Below the pieces are notes generated by a model. That model was not told the DNA's origin. It saw only the letters and a program-made list of their open reading frames with translations, and did not search any database. From contig CM043962.1 in assembly GCA_014529385.2 (NCBI GenBank), positions 125,348,470-125,412,469 of the forward strand: a DNA stretch of 64,000 nucleotides, given 5' to 3'. The position numbers and the translations under genes are program-made. Shown here in pieces: positions 57,275 through 64,000 of this stretch (position 1 is its first letter; every line of letters starts with the position of its first letter). The DNA comes from Adiantum capillus-veneris (lineage: Eukaryota > Streptophyta > Polypodiopsida > Polypodiales > Pteridaceae).

Positions 57275-58869
57275 ACTCTACACATGTCTTGAGGCGAGGT
57301 GTCTTTTATGGTTAGGTCAATGGCTATTTTGTGTTAGTATGTTAGTGGTTAGTGTTAGTAATCACTAGAAAGTTAATGTTACATTTACAATGGGTAGAAT
57401 GAGGTGGTTGGTTGAAGTAAGATGGTTGAATGAAGTGAGCAAATCCTTGTGATGGTGAAGCTTGAAGATGTTTTGGACTTACTTGTGTAGGTTCTCAAAA
57501 TGACTATCGATCTTCTTCTTCGTCTTCTCTTCTTTACGCCATCGCCGCCAAGGTTGATTATCGTGATGAAAATGGTAATTTCGTTGATGAGATCTCTTGA
57601 TTTGCAGAGGTTAATCACGGTACACATGCTGAATTTATGTATATATATAAGGGTTAAGATGGAATTGTACTTTGGAGATAATAGAGAGAGGCATAGAGAT
57701 GGTGTATGTATGTAGAGGTTCATAAAAGAACTATAGGGATGAGAGAGAAGGATAATGGTGAAGAGGATGGGAGAAGCCATGGAAATTGCAGGTTTGAGTG
57801 AGGGAAGGATGTGTAAGAGTGAGTAGGTGTGTGGAAGGGTGAGAGAAGACTAAAAGCTACTTGTGAGAAAAGTGGGCAGACTGGGGTCCACTCAAAAAAT
57901 CATAGCTCACCGCTGGTAGCTCCAAAAATCATGAAAAAATTTGAGGTGATTATTTAGAGCGTGGGCTACATTTCTCTTTTGACCACCGCTCCAAATTCGG
58001 AGTGGTGATAGGTGCCAAAATTCTCACCAAAAAGCCTGTTTTTTATGCCTGCAAAAGTCTTTTAGTGGCCCCCTCCTTTGTTGAATTTGTACAATGCATC
58101 CAAGAGTGAGCCTCTCCTTTGCCATATTATAATACAAAGCATCCAAGTTTCCCTTGACCCATGCATGGAGGAGGATTATTGGTGAATAAAAAAATATATA
58201 CATGGTGGGACTAGTGTATGGACTATTCATGGACTTTAGCTCAATGAGCACATGGTGTTAGAATAATTAGTAAAAATAATAATAAAAATATGGAGGAGTT
58301 ATGGATATGGAAAGATATTGGAATCATATGATATGGTCCCTCCTTGAATTATTTTGGGTGAAAGAGGAAAAGGTATGCAAGTAAATAATATAATAAAAGT
58401 AGCCAATGAGTAGAAATCAATTTTTTGTTTTCACGAGGGTGAGGGTGAAAATGTGGGAGTGATTTGTATAAAGGAAAAATATGAGGTTAGATTATGTACA
58501 ATATTGGCAAAAAATATAATTATGGTGTAAGAGAATGAAAGAAGGTGTACATAGGTTTAATAAAACACACGCCTAAGTAGAATATTTAAATAAAATATCA
58601 AAATAATTATCAAAAATCCCTATATTTAGGCCATATATACAATGAAATATTTACACACAAAGAGGCCATAATATAGTTTTATTTTTTTTATTTTTTTGGC
58701 TCAACTAGCCCAGTGACTAGCTAACTGAGGATTTTTAAGAAGATATGGGAAAAGCCCCCTAACTCACACATGCCTATGTACAGTGAAATGGTAGGGATAG
58801 CCATAGCGTTTGGGTGAATTTGGTAGGGTGGAGTAACTTACTATGGCAATTATGGAGAGCTGAAAAACG
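56181..58869. other. No gene recognised; LTR- or promoter-like sequence
   Basis: Contains a CCTATTTATAGGTTGG TATA-like element at about 57060 downstream of TGAG-rich sequence. Open frames on both strands are short and low in complexity. 58.3-58.7 kb is very AT-rich. Element D appears to begin (integrase end) at about 58870. Confidence 0.35.
57241..57272. repeat. (GA)n microsatellite
   Basis: About 16 pure AG repeats. It is the complementary dinucleotide class of the much longer CT tract at 5.15 kb, and there is no other relation between them. Confidence 0.95.
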
Positions 58870-59092
58870 GCTATCAATGTAAGCCCGGACAATAAAATTG
58901 TCGTCAAACTAAGGCATACGTCTTACAAATACCTGGATGACTAGCACTTGGACTATCGTCACACTCAAATAAGATTTTACTCCTGGTTTTTAAGTCCTTT
59001 GGCACACATACTCTACCTTTGTGGAGTAAGTAGCCATCATCAATGGAAAAATTATTCCATTGATTAAGCTCTTCCTCAGTAGGGGTGGAGCT
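58870..59092 (-). pseudogene. Element D integrase, N-terminal zinc-binding part only
   Basis: Minus-strand frames give a GYLLHKGRVCVPKDLKTRSK segment, then FECDDSPSAGHPGICKTYAL, the first half of the HHCC module (the first His replaced by Asp), and VRRQFYCPGL. Sequence similarity stops at about 58875, before the CxxC half and the catalytic core. Element D is therefore truncated here. Confidence 0.7.
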
Positions 59093-59990
59093 CTATGTGT
59101 TGGAGTTTCTATCTGCGCGTGTAGAGACATGTTGATCTCGCTGTTCAGAGACATGTGAGTGTGAGGGATTCCTTTTTAAAACTGCAGTCCACACTTTAGC
59201 ATATGATTGATCTTGTGCACACTTTGCACATAATGACTCCAAAAATCCACTCTTTAGTTCCGTGAAAGCAAGTGAATTAATTTGAGGCATCCGACTTAGT
59301 GCATCCGCTACTACATTATATCGCCCCTTGCGATATTGTAGCTTACAATCATAATCTTGAAGGGTTTCTGCCCATCTAGATTTATGGCCCTTCAAGTCTT
59401 TTTGAGTAGTAAAGCATTTGACACTCTCATGGTCAAAAACTACTTCAAACTCGACACCATACAAATAGTGTCGCCACTTTCGTAAAGCGTGAATTATGGC
59501 ATAGAGCTCTCGCTCATAAACAGAATAATTCTTTTGACCTCTATCTAACTTTTTACTTTCAAAGGCTATAGGTCTTTCCTCCTGGAGAAGTACCGCACCA
59601 ATGGCTTATCACTAGCATCAGTCTCTACCACAAACGGCTTAAGTGGGTCGATGATTGCTAGGATGGGAGTAGTGGCTATAGCTACCTTGAGCTGTTCAAA
59701 ACTGCGTTTTTGGGCTTCTTCCCAAGAAAAGGTCTTACCTTTTTCTTTAAGTTGATCCACCATAGGAATAGTGATTTTGGCATAGTCATGGATATACTAT
59801 CAATAAAATCCAACCATGCCTAAAAATATTTGAAGCTCCTCAACCGTGTTGGGATGTGTCCATCGAAGAATGGCAGCGACCTTGTCACATCTTGATGCCA
59901 GAATAAGAGAGCACATGACCGAGGTAATGTATCTCTGTTTTAAAGAAATCGCACTTGCTTTGCTTAGCATACAATGCGTGAGCTCGTAGC
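59093..59990 (-). pseudogene. Element D RNase H and RT C-terminal region
   Basis: TFSWEEAQKRSFEQLKVAIA and PFVVETDASDKPLV (RNase H first Asp) lie at 59566-59763. FEVVFDHESVKCFTTQKDLK, HKSRWAETLQDYDCKLQYRK and GRYNVVADALSRMPQ lie at 59093-59464. This is the normal RT-to-RNase H order. Frameshifts occur near 59540 and 59780. RNase H removes the RNA strand of the hybrid. Confidence 0.8.
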
Positions 59991-59992
59991 TG

Positions 59993-62258
59993 TTAAAACA
60001 CTAATCGTAAGTGTTCTATGTGTTCATCTTCAGTCTTATTGTAAATGAGAATGTCATCAAGGAAAACCACAATAAATTTTTCAAGATAGGGATGTAAGAC
60101 ACTATCCATGAGTGTCATAAATGTAAATGGAGCATTGGTTAGACCAGAAGGCATAACCAAAAATTCAAAATGCCCGAACAGTGTTCTAAAGGCAATTTTG
60201 GAGATATCTTGTAAAAGGATACACACCTCGTTGTATCCTGAACGGAGATCTATCTTTTTATAGTATCCTGCCCCATGGAGTTGATCAAAAAACTCATCCA
60301 TTGTTGGCAAAGGATACTTGTTCTTGATGATTATGGCGTTTAACACTAGGTTGGTAACCTAACAGGACATAAAAGTGTCCTTTCAGGGTTTTGAAAAAAA
60401 CCTCCAAAACCATAGTAGATCCACTCATTTTGTAAAATCCTTTCATGAGGTTATAGTTCAAGGCCTACTACACATGGAAAAAATAAGAAACTTGTAAAAT
60501 TTCTCATCTTTTGGTCACACCAAGCCTCCAAAGTTGATGGACCAGTACATTTTCATCAAAACAGTCATTTCTTACGTTTTGTTGCATAAAAATAAGATTA
60601 GGGATTTTTGTAAGACTTGAGATAAATTCCCTAGTTAGATTCAATGGGTTGGTGATTAGAACATATGATTGCTTCTCACTCACTATTTTTTGTTTTGCCA
60701 AAATAAATAGGTACAAAAAAGTTGAATTTTTACCATTCTGCAAACATATCATCAAAGTTTCTATAGCCACGCTCAATACAAATAATATATGCATGTTTTC
60801 TTAGTTCCCCATTGTCCTTTATGTTCATAAGGAGCCATGGAGCATGTCAAAAGAATAATACATCTCTTACCAAGGGGAATCTTGGGGACAAAGATGAAGT
60901 GTTAAATATAGCAAACATGAAAAAACTGGGTTCAACATTATGAGTTGTAGAATCCCATAGAAACTATTCAATATCTAGCCAAATTTGATCCTTATGACTA
61001 GATATGGTTAATACCTACAAAATTCATGTAGCTGTCACAAGAAACTAACAATATTGAAAAAGCTATACTTGATATACTAGAATGTTTCGTTTTCTTCTAT
61101 AATTGAAAAAATCAACCATCGTTGTGTACTATGCAAAATAGGGTATTAGGTGCCCCAAAACTCAAGGAATGTTAGCTTTATGTTACAATATGAGACATAC
61201 AAAATCAAAAATGCATTTGGATATCATGAAATCCACCAAAAAAATCATAGAAGAGCTAAAATTGGCTTAAAAACAGGATTTGACAATTTTTGTAATTTGG
61301 TCAAACTTACAACTTTAATATTTATTTCTCCCTAGAAGCATCAGGACATGTTGAGGACTACTAAAGATAGTTCTGTAGCATTATAGACCTCAAAAACATG
61401 AATTGTAGAGTGGTATAGTTGCAAAAAGTTTAAAAAAGCCAAAAACTGGACCCGTTTTTTCACATAGTTTAGGTTGTGAAATGTTGTGCAAGGACAATGT
61501 TAAAGATGGAATTGATATTCCAAAAAAATGTCTAGTTTTTTTCAACTCATGAGACAACTTTCTAGATAGATAACACCTCAAAATCCATTTTAAAACTCTT
61601 GACATAATTCAAGGAAAATGGTCACTTAACAGGACATAAAAGTGTCCCATTACCAACCTAGTGTTAATCTGCGATAATCTATGCACATGCGTATAGTACC
61701 ATCTTTCTTTTCTACCAATAGAATTGGTGATACCCAAGGCGAAGTGCTAGGTCTAATGAAACCACGGGAGAGGTAGTCAGCCAACTGACTCTCAACCTCC
61801 TTGGCTTCTTTAGCACTCATACGATAAGGTGGTTTACTCACCGGTTTAGTGCCTGGCAAGACATCTATGCCATGCTGCACATCACGTGTAGGGGGTAAAC
61901 CCGATGGTAAATCACTTGAGAACACATCACTATACTCTGTGAGTAAGTGAGTCAGCTTTTTCCATGCAAAAGGAGAAAGTAAACTAGAGTTATGCTGGGA
62001 TGGAGAATCTTGTAATTCCTGTAATGTTTGTTTTACAACAGTTGCACGTTGCTCTATAGAATTAAAATTGAGAGAAATTTGCTGGTTGAATTTGTTAACA
62101 CTTTTTTTATCAGTAGAACTCATTGCACTTTGCATACCATTACTATAATTCACTGCACTTTGCTCTTGAGAATTCACAAGACCTGGAGACAAGCAGTAGC
62201 ACAAAAAGACTTCATCTATTATTATTTTTTTTGCAAAATAGAAAGCTTGGATGTTCAT
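59993..62258 (-). pseudogene. Element D reverse transcriptase, split by a TTAA-flanked transposon
   Basis: The upstream part (61668-62258) shows LLTEYSDVFSSDLPSGLPPT, PYRMSAKEAKEVESQL, GFIRPSTSPWVSPILLVEKK and IRMCIDYRRL. The downstream part (59993-60343) shows [20 protein letters not shown], a [20 protein letters not shown] block and catalytic [12 protein letters not shown]. The 1320-bp insertion at 60344-61663 falls exactly between YRRL and the next residue, and removing it with one TTAA rejoins the frame. Key RT motifs look intact, so the insertion may have been the first inactivating event. Confidence 0.88.
60344..61663. mobile_element. 1320-bp non-autonomous transposon with TTAA target duplication
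   Basis: Inverted ends CACTAGGTTGGTAA match on both sides, and TTAA flanks both (60340-60343 and 61664-61667). Just inside each end is a CAGGACATAAAAGTGTCC hairpin (GGACA/TGTCC stem). A TTAA duplication is known for piggyBac and Kolobok. No transposase motif is visible inside. A minus-strand frame at 60504-60794 (96 codons) is unassigned. It lies inside the RT of element D. Confidence 0.88.
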
Positions 62259-62659
62259 ATAAGAGGTGTAGATGGTATATTTTTCTCACCAATCAAAAGC
62301 ACATGTTTACCATTGGCCATAAAGGATAAGGAGTTGTGTTCATAACTAGTATGCAATGTGTTTCCTAAACCATGTAGCCACTCCCGTCGTAAAACTACAT
62401 CAGCACGATCCATGTTCATAACTTGGAAGTCAAGGGTCATCGTATGATCTTGAACAATAAGCTCAACCCCTTGAACTACCGTGTCCCATACTTCTTTATC
62501 ATTTCCAGACATCCGCTCCACCACATACTTGTGAGAGCAGGGAGTCTCTTTAAGCTTCAATTTCTTGACTAGCTTATAGTTCAAGAAGTTATGAGTTGCA
62601 CCATCATCCACTAAAATACGAACACGCTGTTCGTTAATAGCGCCATGCATGCGAATCAA
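62255..62659 (-). pseudogene. Element D aspartic protease
   Basis: 134 codons from an RMHGAINEQRVRILVDDGAT start, continuing HNFLNYKLVKKLKLKETPC, so the active site is D-D-G-A in place of the usual D-S-G-A. The ALDFQVMNM-like segment (TLDFQVMNMDRADVVLRREW) and LHGLGNTL complete the fold. It is a member of the DSGATHNFI group of plant gypsy proteases. The Ser to Asp change is beside the catalytic Asp and may reduce activity. Its frame overlaps the RT frame by four bases. Confidence 0.82.
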
Positions 62660-62767
62660 ATCATGGGGGCCAAAGTTGAGCTGCTATATTGAAGCAAGCA
62701 CACAACACTTGTGCTTTTCTTCCATATGAAGAACCTCTACAGCACAATATTTAGGAGATGAATCTAA

Positions 62768-62990
62768 TGTGAGGCGTTGCACCGTGTGCATAGACTTTTC
62801 TTTGCCTTGCAAAATAGGACAATCTTTCTTGTTATGTTGGTCCAAAAGACATCTAAAACACAAATTGTGTTTCTTTGCACGCTCAAAATCAGCAGTGTTG
62901 GGAGACCCACGTGGAGTATCTCGTGATTGCTTAGGCTTCTTAGCCTCCTGTGGGCGTGGAGAGGTAGATTGTCTCTTATTCCTCTTGCAT
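62768..62990 (-). pseudogene. Element D gag zinc knuckle region
   Basis: Minus-strand translation gives RAKKHNLCFRCLLDQHNKKD then C, a CX2CX4HX4C knuckle, followed by PILQGKEKSMHTVQRLTLDS and a link to the protease. Upstream are Lys/Pro/Arg-rich residues (KKPKQSRDTPRGSPN). A stop separates it from the protease near 62683. The knuckle binds element RNA in intact family members. Confidence 0.75.
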
Positions 62991-62992
62991 TA

Positions 62993-63434
62993 GGGAAAAT
63001 TTGGACTCACAAAGGGGCCTTATAAGGAGTTTGACTTCCTCTCTCATGTCCAAAACGGGCGTGCGGTAAAATTTTAGCAAATCAACTCTAAACTTGGCGA
63101 AGATTTGGCAGTTAGAATGTACTCTTCAAGCTCTTTCTATTGATATATAGCATCCCACGAGATTCCTCATATTTTGAAAGATTCTATTTTTTATTCTGTA
63201 GATTCTAGACGGAGTTGTCACATCACAAGAGAATCAAAAATAGAATCTTTCAAAATATGAGGAATCTCATGGCGTGCTATATATCAATAGAAAGAGCTTG
63301 AAGAGTAGATTCTAACTGTCAAATCTCCGCCAAGTTTAGAGTTGATTTGTAAAAAATCTACCATACGTCCGTTTTGGACATGAGAGAGGAAGTCAAACTC
63401 CTTATACGGCCCCTTTGTGAGTCCAAATTTTCCC
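62993..63434. mobile_element. 442-bp foldback transposon with TA target site
   Basis: Arms of about 190-200 bp are nearly perfect inverted repeats: GGGAAAATTTGGACTCACAA at the left end pairs with TTGTGAGTCCAAATTTTCCC at the right. The spacer is short (about 63185-63235). TA flanks each side (62991-62992 and 63435-63436), which suggests a Tc1/mariner-related element. Removing it with one TA rejoins the gag frame of element D. Confidence 0.88.
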
Positions 63435-64000
63435 TAATGGAACGTGTGGGAGATCTACCTCACCATTGGCTCTTAGCCACATTGCTCTTAGCAAAAGTAT
63501 TCTTAGAGTAGGGAACATTTCCTTTCCTCTCTTGGTCATCATCATATCTTTGTGCATGACTGATGGATTCTTCCAAAGTTTTTGGATGTTGGGTCTTGAC
63601 ATGAAGATGATAGTCTTTGTCAAGACCCCTATTAAAACCCCGTATCTTTTGGAATTCATCTAGACCTTCTAGTTTTAATATGATTTCCCGATACTTCAAA
63701 AGGTACTGATGTGAGAGAGAGGCCAGACATGTGGCGTGCATTCCATGCTAACCAATTCTTATCATCTTCATTGGATTCCAAAAACTCTTTAGAGAAATAA
63801 TCTTGAAACGCAGCCCAAGACGGAGGACTAGCATCTATTGAAAATGTCATCCACCACTTATAGGCCTTGCCTTTAAGAGATAGACTTGTTTCCACAGCCG
63901 TCTTTATATCCGGGGTGTGTCTCAATGTTGAGCGAGCCAGCAGAGGATCACACCCACATTTTTGCTCACACTCATCATTTTTGTAACCATTGATTGTAAT
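63435..64000 (-). pseudogene. Element D gag, running off the window end
   Basis: Minus-strand frames show DPLLARSTLRHTPDIKTAVE (end of window), LSLKGKAYKWWMTF (gag hallmark), YLLKYREIILKLEGLDEFQK, then IRGFNRGLDKDYHLHVKTQH and PKTLEESISHAQRYDDDQER. A frameshift lies near 63720. The match to the fragment at 7.3-7.9 kb is in order and spacing. The N-terminus and 5' LTR lie beyond 64000. Confidence 0.82.

Noticed and set aside
62028-62345. 105-codon plus-strand frame opposite the D pre-RT region
   Set aside because: It overlaps the real minus-strand coding sequence and has no known motif.

Overview
This is a repeat-dominated stretch of a nuclear plant genome, not a prokaryotic or organellar one. 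The evidence is AT-rich sequence with long gene-free spans, remnants of at least six LTR retrotransposons (chromodomain Ty3/gypsy, Tat-like Ty3/gypsy with a second RNase H, other Ty3/gypsy lineages, Ty1/copia), small non-autonomous DNA transposons with clean target duplications, satellite arrays and microsatellites. No intact housekeeping gene, rRNA or tRNA was recognised. Such dense nesting suits a large-genome land plant. A fern, lycophyte or gymnosperm is possible, but that is inference only.

Layout. 1-2.4 kb: minisatellites and diverged direct repeats. 2446-2630: a 173-bp copia-type LTR with its tRNA-iMet primer site (minus strand). 5.1-8.3 kb: a (CT)n tract and fragments of gypsy integrase and gag. 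10.3-15.64 kb: a long degenerate gypsy element E on the minus strand, interrupted by a 288-bp MITE. 15.64-18.22 kb: the 3' end of chromovirus A on the plus strand. 18.2-23.17 kb: element R2, with a primer-site-like sequence, one long frame coding an unfamiliar protein with a membrane segment and Cys-rich tail, a purine tract and a long 3' LTR. 23.17-23.83 kb: a second partial copy of the A LTR.

24.05-30.8 kb: two related tandem arrays (about 180-bp and about 163-bp units) sharing a 20-bp motif. The array is bordered on the left by a truncated leftward reading frame. On the right lie a 1161-bp tandem duplication and a 537-codon, twice-stopped frame resembling an RNase-H-fold transposase family. 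35.4-37 kb: a 35-bp minisatellite, a TATA-like box and a 160-bp satellite.

37.77-50.5 kb is a nest. Coding sequence C, a coiled-coil-rich retroelement-like protein ending at a purine tract plus LTR, is split by the 8.8-kb Tat-like element B. B in turn carries a solo LTR of its own family inside its gag. 51.8-54.4 kb: a copia RT fragment and a protein-kinase-like pseudogene. 54.7-57.1 kb: GC-richer unrecognised DNA. 58.87-64.0 kb: gypsy element D (minus strand), interrupted by a 1320-bp TTAA-flanked transposon and a 442-bp foldback element, and running off the window end.

The genes do not form a pathway. They record successive transposition. Reading frames broken by the MITE, the TTAA element, the foldback element and both B-family insertions rejoin in frame when the insert plus one target copy is removed, which fixes the relative order of events.
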